Shown: positions 1-7,987, counted from the first letter of the stretch. The stretch is 64,000 bases of DNA from Candidatus Nanosynbacter sp. TM7-053 (GCF_022828375.1 NZ_JAJQJX010000001.1:62001-126000); one strand, 5' to 3'. Program-made: numbers and translations. The notes: generated by a model from the sequence alone, not told the origin.

Positions 1-54
1 ACTTGGTGGCGAATTGTTGTTGAAGGTTTATTAAGCCTCGCACAAGTCAAATAA
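1..54 (+). CDS. C-terminal tail of an upstream gene (partial)
   Basis: The first 54 bases read open from the window edge to a TAA stop, giving 17 residues that begin TWWRIVVEGL. A strong terminator hairpin begins just before the stop, which is where the 3' end of a gene is expected. The product cannot be identified from so short a tail. Confidence 0.35.
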   Translation, partial: TWWRIVVEGLLSLAQVK

Positions 55-83
55 ACGTCCTCATTGCAGGGCGTTTATTTTTT
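49..83 (+). terminator. Rho-independent terminator
   Basis: A 12-bp stem (49-60 with 69-80, one G-T pair) around an 8-nt loop is followed by a run of T. It ends directly against the ATG at 84, so it terminates the upstream gene and leaves almost no room for a promoter before that ATG. Confidence 0.8.
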
Positions 84-524
84 ATGATAAACTTTTATCA
101 TATGGGAGTTGGAGTACTAAAAGACATAAAGTCGGCATATCGAGTAGCAGTAAAGGGATTAGTGCGTGATGAATCGGGTAGACTGCTGTTCGTTCAAGAG
201 AGAAGTGACTCATGGGACCTTCCTGGCGGTGGGCTGGAACATGGTGAGGATATTACAGAAGCGTTGAAGCGAGAGTTTCTGGAAGAACTAGAGGCAGATA
301 TCGAAGTCGCTGCAGAAAATCCCTTGATCATTCCAACTTGGAATACAAAGTTCGATGACCCCGTTTTGATTATTGCCTACAAAGTTACTCTATTAACGGC
401 ACCTCATAAAACAGATGAAGTTTCAAACTTTAACTATTTCGATATTCATGAAATCAAGCAAGAAAGGTTGGATTCTACTCTAATTGGCAATCTTTCAAAG
501 ATATATCAAATCGACCACCGCTAG
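84..524 (+). CDS. NUDIX hydrolase
   Basis: A 146-residue protein of the NUDIX superfamily, which hydrolyses nucleoside diphosphates linked to another group. A complete Nudix box (G-x5-E-x7-RE-x2-EE) runs from about residue 48, beginning GGGLEHGED and ending REFLEEL; its glutamates bind the catalytic metal. The substrate cannot be told from sequence. The ATG at 84 abuts the upstream terminator, and an in-frame ATG at 102 is an equally plausible start. A perfect 6-bp inverted repeat (86-99) lies at the 5' end. Possible roles include nucleotide-pool cleaning, like the Ham1 gene downstream on the other strand. Confidence 0.85.
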   Translation: MINFYHMGVGVLKDIKSAYRVAVKGLVRDESGRLLFVQERSDSWDLPGGGLEHGEDITEALKREFLEELEADIEVAAENPLIIPTWNTKFDDPVLIIAYKVTLLTAPHKTDEVSNFNYFDIHEIKQERLDSTLIGNLSKIYQIDHR

Positions 525-542
525 TCCTCTCAGTTTATACAC

Positions 543-713
543 ATGAGCTATAGTAAGTTATTCTGTAAGCTGCGCATCCATACAAATATACCGATACGGT
601 ATGCTAAATTTTTAACAGTTGATGAACTCGCACAACACATTCCATGGGCAAGTGAGAGCGCGGAGTTGAAAGCTGCTATACAGAGTCAAATAAATTTTCC
701 TGTATCGCATTAG
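543..713 (+). CDS. Possible small protein, 56 aa
   Basis: An ATG-started frame of 56 residues fills the interval after the NUDIX gene and overlaps the 3' end of the convergent Ham1 gene by 38 bases. The composition is protein-like (for example VDELAQHIPWASES), but no ribosome-binding site or known family is apparent. It could be a remnant of a larger gene. Only its position in an otherwise empty gap supports it. Confidence 0.25.
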   Translation: MSYSKLFCKLRIHTNIPIRYAKFLTVDELAQHIPWASESAELKAAIQSQINFPVSH

Positions 714-1323
714 CGCATTTTTCGACCGCAACTTCATGCCCGAGTGAATATCCATTGCGCTTTAATTTCGGCAGTTCGCGCACTTCGTGAAACATCATAT
801 TAAGCTCAGGTACGAAAAATAATTCCCGAAACGGCATGCCTTTGAGCCGAGATTCCTCGCGTGGCTCAGTTAAGATAACGCCAGAATTTTCTCCAAAAAT
901 CACTTTCTCATGACCATTGGGAAAATTTATCACAAAACACGTTGTGTATTGCGCTCGCCTGTTTGTTTTATCTTCAAGCTTATTTAGGCAATAATCTACG
1001 ATCTCTTGATCGCTCATCTCGTGACCATTCCAGCGTCTTGTAAATACGCCAGGCTCGCCATTTAGGGCTTCAATTTCCATGCCAGAATCATCAGCGATAA
1101 TTATCAGGTTTTTATCATTTCCATGCAAATGATTCCTTGCGTGTCGCGCCTTCAATAGGGCGTTTTGTTCAAATGTTGTACCCGTTTCTATGCAGTCTGG
1201 AATTTGATAGTCCAAATCTGCCAACGAAATAATTGACGTTTGCGGAGAGAATTTATGAAACGCGGTAACGAATTCTGCGTATTTGCCTGGGTTTTTGCTG
1301 GCGAAAAGTATAGTTGCTGTCAT
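676..1323 (-). CDS. Ham1/RdgB-family NTP pyrophosphatase
   Basis: A 215-residue protein of the ITPase/Ham1 family, which converts non-canonical purine NTPs such as ITP and XTP to the monophosphate and keeps them out of DNA. The N-terminal substrate motif FASKNPGKYAEF (about residues 7-18) and the central DDSGMEIEALNGEPGV motif (about residues 78-93), which contains the metal-binding acidic residues, are both present. Length is close to the usual 190-210. It is transcribed alone on the minus strand and converges with the NUDIX gene. A second, more divergent member lies at 13695. Confidence 0.8.
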   Translation of the reverse strand: MTATILFASKNPGKYAEFVTAFHKFSPQTSIISLADLDYQIPDCIETGTTFEQNALLKARHARNHLHGNDKNLIIIADDSGMEIEALNGEPGVFTRRWNGHEMSDQEIVDYCLNKLEDKTNRRAQYTTCFVINFPNGHEKVIFGENSGVILTEPREESRLKGMPFRELFFVPELNMMFHEVRELPKLKRNGYSLGHEVAVEKCANAIQENLFDSV

Positions 1324-1401
1324 TGAGTATGATTATATCAATTATCATAAATATCGAAAAATTGCTAATTTGACGGTATTATAATATTATCGAACCAAGC
1401 A

Positions 1402-1797
1402 GTGATAATTTCATCCATATACAAAACAGCCGATAATGACGGGCTAATCGCTCATATTTATGAACATTTATTAGCTCAGTACGTTTTGAAGCGTATTCAA
1501 GACAATAAGTTCTTTATTCTGAGCGATATCATACTGTCTGCAAAAACATATGGCGACACTTGTTTTATGGACGCCGAATTATATAGCCCAGAAGCGAAAA
1601 ATACATATGACGAGGCATTGCGAGAGTTTGATAAATTAGTCATTCCAGAAGATGATATTTTGAGGGCTGCTGGCGAGTGTGGAATAGAAATGAATCGAAA
1701 TATAGTAGAAGTCGACCGAAGTGAATTGAGTAAAAAGAGAAGCGCTCAGAGAAATATCCGAGCGCTTTTTTGTATACTTGAGTTGCCCTTGCTATAA
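1402..1797 (+). CDS. Short M16-like metallopeptidase relative (possibly truncated)
   Basis: A 131-residue frame with a GTG start. Residues 18-22 read HIYEH, the inverted zinc-binding motif HxxEH of M16 peptidases, and a glutamate 74 residues later (GIEMNR) falls close to where the third zinc ligand sits in that family. M16 domains are normally over 200 residues, so this is short for a working peptidase. The last ~20 codons read straight through a terminator hairpin (1741-1771) and overlap the next promoter, so the true C-terminus may have been lost by truncation or frameshift. No ribosome-binding site is seen, and the start is uncertain. Confidence 0.45.
   Translation: MIISSIYKTADNDGLIAHIYEHLLAQYVLKRIQDNKFFILSDIILSAKTYGDTCFMDAELYSPEAKNTYDEALREFDKLVIPEDDILRAAGECGIEMNRNIVEVDRSELSKKRSAQRNIRALFCILELPLL
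1741..1771 (+). terminator. Rho-independent terminator inside a reading frame
   Basis: AGCGCTC (1741-1747) pairs with GAGCGCT (1760-1766), followed by six T. It lies within the 3' end of the M16-like frame rather than after it. Confidence 0.75.
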
Positions 1798-1798
1798 T
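1790..1798 (+). promoter_or_regulatory. Extended -10 promoter, leaderless start for the RDD gene
   Basis: TGCTATAAT ends 6 nt before the ATG at 1805. The transcript would begin at or next to the start codon, with no space for a Shine-Dalgarno sequence. Confidence 0.65.
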
Positions 1799-1804
1799 GT
1801 GGTC

Positions 1805-2317
1805 ATGCAAGACAACAACTTTATCTCGTTCGCCACTCGTACAAAAGAATTATGTATTGATTGGTTAGTTATTAGTGCCTATCTTATATGTCTTTTTGGT
1901 GCATCAATAACTTACTACTTCGTAGTGTTTGGCGGCGTTCCAGTTTTTTCCGAGCTACAAAGTCAGCTCATTACTACATTCACGTCTGTCTTGGTTATTG
2001 TTACATTATTCGCTTATCTTGATTTTAAGGGAAGTAGTGTTGGTAAACGCGTCGCTGGCTTAAAAGTTTATTTCACTCATAGAAGTTTCAGCCGAAGTCT
2101 CGTTCGTAATGGTATCAAATTTCTTCCTTGGCAAATTGGTCACATGGCTGTCATCCATGGAGTATATACTAGATTTGATGTAATAAGCATTGTATTGTCG
2201 ATTATATCTTGCATCCTCCTAGTTATAATGTTCTTAATGGGTACTATGCGCTATGACCGACGACATCTTGGGGACATGGTAGCTGGAACTCAGGTGCAAT
2301 TAGCGAAACATAGGTAG
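1805..2317 (+). CDS. RDD-family membrane protein
   Basis: A 170-residue integral membrane protein. The family's signature residues are visible: R and D in RTKELCIDW near the N-terminus, a D before the second membrane-proximal basic loop (DFKGSSVGKRVAGL) and the C-terminal RRHLGDMVAGT. Three or four hydrophobic segments separate them. RDD proteins are poorly characterised; some have been linked to ion transport. The ATG at 1805 was chosen because a TGCTATAAT promoter ends 6 nt before it, whereas the upstream in-frame start at 1778 would lie before the promoter. It has no obvious partner among its neighbours. Confidence 0.75.
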   Translation: MQDNNFISFATRTKELCIDWLVISAYLICLFGASITYYFVVFGGVPVFSELQSQLITTFTSVLVIVTLFAYLDFKGSSVGKRVAGLKVYFTHRSFSRSLVRNGIKFLPWQIGHMAVIHGVYTRFDVISIVLSIISCILLVIMFLMGTMRYDRRHLGDMVAGTQVQLAKHR

Positions 2318-2420
2318 AGATATTTGTGTTAATATTATACTGTGATTCTGGACTGACGAGTGTTATCTAAATCTCTGATTTGGGTCTTTTTTACGTCGCT
2401 GAGGTCGCTGAGATTATACC

Positions 2421-2450
2421 TTGCATTTTACCCCTAGTCTGTGTTAAAAT
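2421..2450 (+). promoter_or_regulatory. Promoter of the ribosomal protein block
   Basis: TTGCAT (2421-2426) and TAAAAT (2445-2450) are 18 bp apart, upstream of rplF. The genes that normally precede rplF (rplE, rpsN, rpsH) are absent here, so this cluster has its own promoter. Confidence 0.5.
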
Positions 2451-2486
2451 ACTGAAGTTAATATCAAATCACACGAAAGGTGAGTA

Positions 2487-3026
2487 ATGAGTCTGAGTCG
2501 AATCGGAAAACTGCCGGTGATTATTCCGGCCGGTGTGACAATCACGGTTGACTCTGGTGATGTGGTCGTTAAAGGACCAAAGGGTGAATTGAAGCAATTC
2601 ATCACACCAGCAGTTGAGGTGAAAGTCGAAGATGGACAAGTCACGGTACATCCTAAGGACGAGTCCAAAGTAGCCCGTAGTCAGCATGGCCTGATGCGCG
2701 CGCTAATTAACAACATGGTAATCGGTGTAACCAAAGGTTATGAAAAACGCCTAGAGGTTAACGGTGTCGGTTTCCGTGTTAGCTCAAGCAACAACGAGCT
2801 AGAAATGGCACTTGGATTTTCACATCCAGTCAAATACAAAGCCCCAGAAGGCGTAACTGTTACCAACGAAAAAATGATTATCGTTGTTAGCGGTATCAAT
2901 AAACAACAAGTCGGCCAAGTTGCAGCGGAAATCCGCGCCTTGAAGAAGCCTGAACCGTACAAGGGCAAGGGCATCAAGTATGTCGACGAGCAGATTTTGC
3001 GTAAAGCAGGAAAGACAGGTAAGTAA
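2487..3026 (+). CDS. rplF: 50S ribosomal protein L6 (uL6)
   Basis: A 179-residue homologue of uL6, which binds 23S rRNA near the base of the L7/L12 stalk. It starts with the typical MSLSRIGKLPV, and the C-terminal repeat ends in the characteristic PEPYKGKGIKY. AGGTGA lies a few bases before the ATG. It opens the cluster and is followed after 2 nt by rplR. Length is normal. Confidence 0.97.
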   Translation: MSLSRIGKLPVIIPAGVTITVDSGDVVVKGPKGELKQFITPAVEVKVEDGQVTVHPKDESKVARSQHGLMRALINNMVIGVTKGYEKRLEVNGVGFRVSSSNNELEMALGFSHPVKYKAPEGVTVTNEKMIIVVSGINKQQVGQVAAEIRALKKPEPYKGKGIKYVDEQILRKAGKTGK

Positions 3027-3028
3027 TC

Positions 3029-3379
3029 ATGGCTGAAAATAAGAAGCTACTCAACCGCGCTCTTCGCAAAAACCGCGTTCGCGCTAAGGTTTCAGGCACG
3101 GCAGAGCACCCACGCTTGACAGTTACTATTAGCAATTTGCACGTTAGCGCGCAATTGATTGACGATGTGGCTGGTAAAACATTGGCTGCAGCAACTACAG
3201 TTGGCACAAAAGCGACTGGCACGATGACTGAAAAAAGTGCTGCTATCGGTACTGAAATCGCTAAGAAAGCAAAGAAAATTAAGATTAGCGCAGTGGTGTT
3301 TGATCGAAATGGTCGTCAATACGCTGGCCGCCTAAAGGCTTTGGCTGATGCTGCGCGCCAAGAAGGATTGGAGTTTTAG
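3029..3379 (+). CDS. rplR: 50S ribosomal protein L18 (uL18)
   Basis: A 116-residue uL18, the 5S rRNA-binding protein of the central protuberance. The N-terminal basic segment (RALRKNRVRAKVSGT) and the C-terminal FDRNGRQYAGRLKALADAARQEGLEF match the family. It sits between rplF and rpsE in the conserved spc order and was read as part of one transcript. Nothing unusual was seen. Confidence 0.96.
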   Translation: MAENKKLLNRALRKNRVRAKVSGTAEHPRLTVTISNLHVSAQLIDDVAGKTLAAATTVGTKATGTMTEKSAAIGTEIAKKAKKIKISAVVFDRNGRQYAGRLKALADAARQEGLEF

Positions 3380-3380
3380 T

Positions 3381-3971
3381 ATGGCAGAGCAAGCTGCAAA
3401 TACTACCCCACGTGCAGAAGGTCGTCGACCTCGAAATCCACGTGGTGGTCGCCGCGATGACCGGCGAAATGTGCGCGATGACGCACCAAAAGAGTTTGAA
3501 GAATTGGTAATCAACATTGACCGCGTTTCTCGCGTGGTTAAAGGTGGTCGCCGCTTCCGATTTAAGGCTTTGGTGGTTGTTGGTAACCGCAAAGATAAAG
3601 TTGGTGTCGGTGTTGCCAAGGGCGCAGACGTTCAAGCTGCAGTTGCTAAGGCTACGTCAGTCGCTAAAAAGCACTTGATTACATTGCCATTAAACGGCGA
3701 AACAATCCCGCACGACAGCGAAGTTAAATTCTCTGGCGCACGCGTATTGATCAAGCCAGCCGCTCCTGGTACTGGTATTATCGCTGGTGGTGTAGTTCGT
3801 CAGATTATCGGCGTAACAGGTGTTCGTAACCTATTGACCAAATCTCTTGGCTCAACTAACAAGGTTAACATTGCTTACGCGACTATCGAAGCTCTAAAGT
3901 CATTAGTTCCACGCGATCAATGGCTAAGCGCTCAGCCTGTAAAAAAGGCTGCTAAAAAGGAGGCTAAATAA
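3381..3971 (+). CDS. rpsE: 30S ribosomal protein S5 (uS5)
   Basis: A 196-residue uS5, which helps maintain decoding accuracy and mRNA unwinding in the small subunit. The true start is the ATG at 3381, one base after the rplR stop. An arginine-rich N-terminal tail (about residues 1-40) precedes the double-stranded RNA-binding part, which contains the GNRKDKVGVGVAKG motif. The tail is longer and more basic than in E. coli. Its TAA shares one base with the rplO start (TAATG), leaving no room for the rpmD gene usually found here. Confidence 0.96.
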   Translation: MAEQAANTTPRAEGRRPRNPRGGRRDDRRNVRDDAPKEFEELVINIDRVSRVVKGGRRFRFKALVVVGNRKDKVGVGVAKGADVQAAVAKATSVAKKHLITLPLNGETIPHDSEVKFSGARVLIKPAAPGTGIIAGGVVRQIIGVTGVRNLLTKSLGSTNKVNIAYATIEALKSLVPRDQWLSAQPVKKAAKKEAK

Positions 3972-4444
3972 TGAAGTACAATGATCTCCAAGTCTCAGCA
4001 AACAAGAATAAAAAGCGCGTTGGTCGCGGTATTGCTGCTGGTCAAGGTAAAACTGCCGGTCGCGGTACTAAAGGTCAGAACGCCCGAACAGGTAAGAAGC
4101 TTCGCGTAATGTTCCAGGGTGGTCAGCGTCCACTAGCTCAAGCTGTGCCAAAGGCTCGCGGATTCAAGAGCTTGCGAACTCCAGCACAAGTTGTGTACAT
4201 GGATCATTTGAACGCATTTGACGGCAAGACCGTTGACAATGCTTTGTTGTTTACTGAAGGCTATATTGCAACTCCTTTCCACACGGTTAAGGTTATTGCT
4301 CGTGGTGAATTGAAGGCTAAGGTTGACTTGAAAGTACAAGCCGCCTCAGCATCAGTTGTTGCTGCTATCGAAAAAGCTGGTGGCTCATTCGAGAAAGTAG
4401 CTACACCTCTACGCCAAAGCGCGAAAGAAGCTGAAGAGAAATAA
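3971..4444 (+). CDS. rplO: 50S ribosomal protein L15 (uL15)
   Basis: A 157-residue uL15, a late-assembly large-subunit protein. The glycine- and basic-rich N-terminus (KKRVGRGIAAGQGKTAGRG) is diagnostic. It directly follows rpsE with a TAATG overlap, so rpmD (uL30) is absent; CPR bacteria are known to lack uL30. A strong terminator follows at 4462, separating it from secY. Confidence 0.96.
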   Translation: MKYNDLQVSANKNKKRVGRGIAAGQGKTAGRGTKGQNARTGKKLRVMFQGGQRPLAQAVPKARGFKSLRTPAQVVYMDHLNAFDGKTVDNALLFTEGYIATPFHTVKVIARGELKAKVDLKVQAASASVVAAIEKAGGSFEKVATPLRQSAKEAEEK

Positions 4445-4461
4445 TTTTTCTCGGTAATAAT

Positions 4462-4496
4462 AAATCCCCTTCGAAAGAGAAGGGGATTTTCTTTTG
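4462..4496. terminator. Bidirectional terminator between rplO and the OmpA-like gene
   Basis: AAATCCCCTT and AAGGGGATTTT form a 10-bp stem with T-rich sequence on both strands. It serves rplO on the plus strand and the convergent gene on the minus strand. Confidence 0.85.
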
Positions 4497-4511
4497 CTTT
4501 GATATTCTGGA

Positions 4512-5225
4512 CTATTTTTCGCTACATTCTTGTGGTACGACTAGATAAATAGTCACGTTTCTGTCGGCTGTGTTGTCACTATTGTCATGACTGGCGATTT
4601 TTGGCTCGGAGATAATAATCTTATTCTCAGGAAAACCTTGCGAAACTAAGCCTTGCTTGACTTTATCGGCGCGCTCCATGGCTAATTTTGTGCCAGCACT
4701 TGTCTTTGAGCTCTCGTATGTTTGACCGACTAGCTCAATTGAAAATTCCTTTTGACTATTTGATTTATATAGCGACCCCAGTTTAGCTAGTTCGTCAACG
4801 GCAATTCCTTCGTATGTATATTGCGTCGAATCCGCATTGAAGAAAACGTTTTTAAAATTATATTTACCGTTATTAAGCATAAAAGAGCCGTCTTTCATAT
4901 AGCCATAGCCAGCTTTTCGAAAATCAGCAGACGTCAAACATTTTGAATCTGATTTAGCTAAGTTCTGCTTTTTGTCTTCGCTTTTCTTCTCGTCCTTAGG
5001 CTTGGTCGCCTCTTTGCGCGAAATATTCGTGTCTTTTGAAGGAGTGGTTTTATTTGACGCAAGAACAATTGCCGCCACTATTCCGATTGTCACCAGTACT
5101 CCCACGACTGCCAGTGTAACCCATAGCCACAATTTACTTTTCTTTGGTGGATAATTTTGGGGAAATTCTGGGTTTGGCGGTGGCGTAATTGGTGGAGTTG
5201 ATGGGATTTCAGGCTGCTGTTGCAT
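4512..5225 (-). CDS. Membrane-anchored OmpA-like domain protein
   Basis: A 237-residue protein with a proline-rich cytoplasmic N-terminus, one membrane segment (about residues 33-57), a lysine-rich linker and a C-terminal OmpA-like domain. Features of that domain include the ELVGQTY strand, the helix MERADKVKQGLVSQGFPENK and the terminal ADRNVTIYL. OmpA-like domains bind peptidoglycan, so it probably links membrane and cell wall. The ATG at 5225 is preferred over the one at 5237 because GAGGT lies 6 nt before it. It interrupts the usual rplO-secY order on the opposite strand. Cysteines near both ends of the outer domain could form a disulfide. Confidence 0.65.
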   Translation of the reverse strand: MQQQPEIPSTPPITPPPNPEFPQNYPPKKSKLWLWVTLAVVGVLVTIGIVAAIVLASNKTTPSKDTNISRKEATKPKDEKKSEDKKQNLAKSDSKCLTSADFRKAGYGYMKDGSFMLNNGKYNFKNVFFNADSTQYTYEGIAVDELAKLGSLYKSNSQKEFSIELVGQTYESSKTSAGTKLAMERADKVKQGLVSQGFPENKIIISEPKIASHDNSDNTADRNVTIYLVVPQECSEK

Positions 5226-5313
5226 ATAATACCTCATTTACGTTATGTTATTGACTCAATTATAACGCATACGCTTTTATGTTTTTAGTATGGAAATATC
5301 CGCTCAGGTAATG

Positions 5314-5319
5314 TATAAT
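5314..5319 (+). promoter_or_regulatory. secY -10 element
   Basis: TATAAT lies 42 nt before the secY ATG, leaving a short leader that carries GAGGGG. secY therefore appears to have its own promoter after the opposite-strand insertion. Confidence 0.5.
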
Positions 5320-5361
5320 TAACAGAGTTAAGAATTGTTAGTGACTATGAGGGGCTAAAAC

Positions 5362-6837
5362 ATGAATTGGAGAATAATTTTTCGCTCGCTGAAAAATAAA
5401 GATATGCAAAAACGACTATTTATTGTCGTGGGAATAATCGTTGTTTATCGATTATTAGCGCACATTCCAGTGCCGTTGGCGGAACCAACACAACTGCGTA
5501 ACGCGATTTCGTCGGTGCTTGGGCAATCTGACCTCGGTGGAATTTTGAACTTGCTATCCGGTGGCGCGTTGTCGAGCTTCTCTCTGGTGTTGGTCGGACT
5601 TAGCCCATTTATTACCGCTAGTATTATCATTCAGCTTCTGACCAAAGCCATTCCAAGGCTTGAGGAGCTACACAAAGACGGCGAATCTGGACGTCGAAAA
5701 ATTCAGCAATGGACGCGTGTTATTACTGTGCCACTTGCTATTGTCCAGTCGATCGCTTTCATCTTCATCTTAAGGCAAACAGTTCTTCAAGGCGGCAGCA
5801 CGACATTAGCTGACCCGACGATGATGGAATGGATCGTTTCAATCACTTCAATGACGGCAGGCTCTGTTCTTCTGATGTGGCTTGGCGAATTGATTACTGA
5901 GCAAGGAATCGGCAACGGTATTTCTATTGTAATCTTCGCTGGTATCATTAGCCAATTGCCACAAATGCTCGCGTCATTAATCTCATCATTGTTCAACACC
6001 TCATCCGGCAGCTTAAACGTCTTCAACTGGTTCACTCTCCCTGTAAATCCAGTTATGTTCTGGACGATATTAATCATGTCAATCGCCGGACTTATCGTCC
6101 TTTACTTCCTAGTTAAAATCAACGAAGCTCAGCGCGTCATTACAATTAACTACGCAAAGCGCGTTCATGGAAACAGTAATTACGGCGATGTAAAAAGCAT
6201 TTTGCCGGTTAAATTGATCGCTGCGGGAGTTATTCCGGTCATCTTCGCGGTTGCGTTTCTAAGCTTGCCGCAATTCGCTGGTCAAGTTATGAAAGCGTCT
6301 GGCAACGCTAATCTTCTACCGACCGCCAACAAATTGATCACTTGGTTCCAAGCTCCAAACGCGGGCTCGTTTACAGGAAGCACCGCTGAAGCGTTTATTT
6401 ACCCAACGTTGTATTTTATCTTAGTTATTGCCTTTACATATTTCTACACTGGAATCGTCTTTAACGCTAACGAAATTGCCGAAAATTTGCAGAAGCAAGG
6501 CGGATTTATTGAAGGCGTGCGTCCGGGTGCTCAGACTGAAAAGTATCTTATGAGAACTGTCAATCGCTTGATTTTGTTCGGCTCAATTGTCCTAGGAATC
6601 GTGGCTATTTTGCCATTCGTCGCGGAATATCTCACGTACAATTTAACAGGCTTGCAAGGTTTGCGTTTGTCAATCGGCGGTACTGGAATCTTGATTATCG
6701 TATCAGTTGCCCTTGAGACTCTGCGACAAGTCAACTCTCGTGCGCTGATGGTTACGTATGACGACTTTGATCCAGACGAGCTGCTTGATAGTGACAAAAA
6801 GAAGAGTAAGAAGCGTCGTTTGTTTAAGAAAAAATAA
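5362..6837 (+). CDS. secY: Preprotein translocase subunit SecY
   Basis: A 491-residue channel-forming subunit of the Sec translocon, with the ten hydrophobic segments expected of SecY. Recognisable parts are the N-terminal plug region, the pore sequence GLSPFITASIIIQLL (about residues 78-92), and the NANEIAENLQKQGGFIEGVRPG loop in the C-terminal half that contacts SecA and the ribosome. It is longer than the E. coli protein (443) through a loop around residues 320-345 and a basic C-terminal tail. Its partner SecE is at 30949. GAGGGG precedes the ATG. Confidence 0.96.
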   Translation: MNWRIIFRSLKNKDMQKRLFIVVGIIVVYRLLAHIPVPLAEPTQLRNAISSVLGQSDLGGILNLLSGGALSSFSLVLVGLSPFITASIIIQLLTKAIPRLEELHKDGESGRRKIQQWTRVITVPLAIVQSIAFIFILRQTVLQGGSTTLADPTMMEWIVSITSMTAGSVLLMWLGELITEQGIGNGISIVIFAGIISQLPQMLASLISSLFNTSSGSLNVFNWFTLPVNPVMFWTILIMSIAGLIVLYFLVKINEAQRVITINYAKRVHGNSNYGDVKSILPVKLIAAGVIPVIFAVAFLSLPQFAGQVMKASGNANLLPTANKLITWFQAPNAGSFTGSTAEAFIYPTLYFILVIAFTYFYTGIVFNANEIAENLQKQGGFIEGVRPGAQTEKYLMRTVNRLILFGSIVLGIVAILPFVAEYLTYNLTGLQGLRLSIGGTGILIIVSVALETLRQVNSRALMVTYDDFDPDELLDSDKKKSKKRRLFKKK

Positions 6838-6847
6838 TTGACATTAA

Positions 6848-6880
6848 AAAATCCCCGCCGAAAAGCGGGGAATTCTTTTT
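6848..6880. terminator. Terminator after secY
   Basis: TCCCCGC and GCGGGGA form a stem followed by AATTCTTTTT. On the minus strand it is also followed by a T-run, so it may serve the convergent gene as well. Confidence 0.85.
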
Positions 6881-6889
6881 ATGAATGGA

Positions 6890-7465
6890 TTATCGTATTT
6901 TGTAATCGTAAGATAAATTGTCGCCAACTTTTTTCTCATTTTGGCAGACTGGCGCAATTTCATTACTAATGTTATTTTCATCAACCATCTTACAACTCGG
7001 AATTTCAAATAGGTTAAATTCATTGGTTGGGGAAATCGCTTTCCACCCGCCATCTTGCTTAACTGCAAACATTCGCGCCGCAGAATTGCCGCAACCATAG
7101 CCCAGCAACAACTGTTTCTCATCTTGGGAATGGGCAATTACCACAGTTACGCTGTTGTTATCCTTGCAGCCTGATTTTTTAGTTTCTGTCTTCAGAAAAT
7201 AGCGAATCTCTTGTGTGACTGAATCGTTACGAATAACTAATTTATCTCCTTCAATACGGAAGCCTAGAGATCCTAAGCTCACAGATCCATTGTCAACCTT
7301 TTCCGCTGTTTGAGACGTCTTGTCGGAAGTTTGGTTGGCGTGTAATAAAATTACGCCAATAACTATCACTATCAAAGCCGTCGCCAGACCGATTAGCACC
7401 GCGGTCATTGTCTTATTTTTCGATTTTGTAACCTTAAAGTTTGCTGGTTTTTTCTTGCTTGCCAT
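6890..7465 (-). CDS. Unknown membrane-anchored extracytoplasmic protein
   Basis: A 191-residue protein of no family I recognise. A short lysine-rich cytoplasmic N-terminus is followed by one membrane segment (about residues 20-44), so the rest should lie outside the membrane. The outer part contains four cysteines, two in SGCKDNN and GYGCGN and two in PSCKM and PVCQN, which may form disulfides. AAGGA precedes the ATG. It occupies the place where adk and map usually lie between secY and infA, and is divergent from infA. Its layout (one anchor, small outer domain) is like that of the OmpA-like gene 2 kb upstream. Confidence 0.7.
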   Translation of the reverse strand: MASKKKPANFKVTKSKNKTMTAVLIGLATALIVIVIGVILLHANQTSDKTSQTAEKVDNGSVSLGSLGFRIEGDKLVIRNDSVTQEIRYFLKTETKKSGCKDNNSVTVVIAHSQDEKQLLLGYGCGNSAARMFAVKQDGGWKAISPTNEFNLFEIPSCKMVDENNISNEIAPVCQNEKKVGDNLSYDYKIR

Positions 7466-7527
7466 AAAAATCCTTATGTTAAATTTGATGACTCAATTAT
7501 AGCACGCAAATTTACAGCGAAAACCCC

Positions 7528-7556
7528 TTGTCAAACTGTATTTAGTACTGTATAAT
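7528..7556 (+). promoter_or_regulatory. Consensus promoter for the infA-rpsI operon
   Basis: TTGTCA (7528-7533), a 17-bp spacer and TATAAT (7551-7556) precede infA by 15 nt. This is one of the best -35/-10 promoters in the window, in keeping with heavy expression of the ribosomal operon it starts. Confidence 0.8.
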
Positions 7557-7571
7557 TGACAACTGTAACTT

Positions 7572-7814
7572 ATGGCGAGTCAAAAGGAAGTCATCAAAAT
7601 GGTAGGAAAGGTAGTGGAAGCACTGCCTAATACTCAATTTAAGGTGGAACTGGAGAATGGCCATAGTATCATCGCGCACATTTCAGGACGAATGCGCAAG
7701 CATTATATCCGTCTGGTGCCTGGTGATAAGGTTGAGGTTGAGATGACCCCTTACGATCTTACAAAGGGACGAATCAGCTTCCGCCTACGTGACGATCGAC
7801 CTCAAGGTCGGTAG
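7572..7814 (+). CDS. infA: Translation initiation factor IF-1
   Basis: An 80-residue single OB-fold protein that binds the ribosomal A site during initiation. The sequence from [19 protein letters not shown] through [15 protein letters not shown] to LTKGRISFR matches the family end to end. Length is slightly over the usual 72 because of a short polar C-terminal tail. It is the first gene after a consensus promoter and is followed by rpmJ and rpsM, the usual order. Confidence 0.96.
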   Translation: MASQKEVIKMVGKVVEALPNTQFKVELENGHSIIAHISGRMRKHYIRLVPGDKVEVEMTPYDLTKGRISFRLRDDRPQGR

Positions 7815-7868
7815 TTAAATATTAACGGTAATCTCGGGTTTACTCGGGAAGGGAGATTTAAGCACTTT

Positions 7869-7985
7869 ATGAAAGTTCGTGCAGGTGTGAAAAAAATCAG
7901 TCCCGATGATAAGTTCGTTCGCCGCAAAGGCCGACTATATATCATCAACAAGAAAAAACCTAAGAATAAGCAAAGGCAGGGTTAA
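7869..7985 (+). CDS. rpmJ: 50S ribosomal protein L36 (bL36), zinc-free form
   Basis: A 38-residue protein between infA and rpsM, beginning [15 protein letters not shown] and ending KNKQRQG, which is the pattern of bL36. The usual form carries three cysteines and a histidine that bind zinc; here all the cysteine positions are replaced (SPDDK where CxxC normally stands), so this is a C-minus form. GAAGGGAGA lies before the ATG, and the stop is 2 nt before rpsM. Confidence 0.93.
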   Translation: MKVRAGVKKISPDDKFVRRKGRLYIINKKKPKNKQRQG

Positions 7986-7987
7986 GC

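Noticed and set aside
2444-2687. Short minus-strand frames over rplF
   Set aside because: Antisense shadows of a conserved ribosomal gene.
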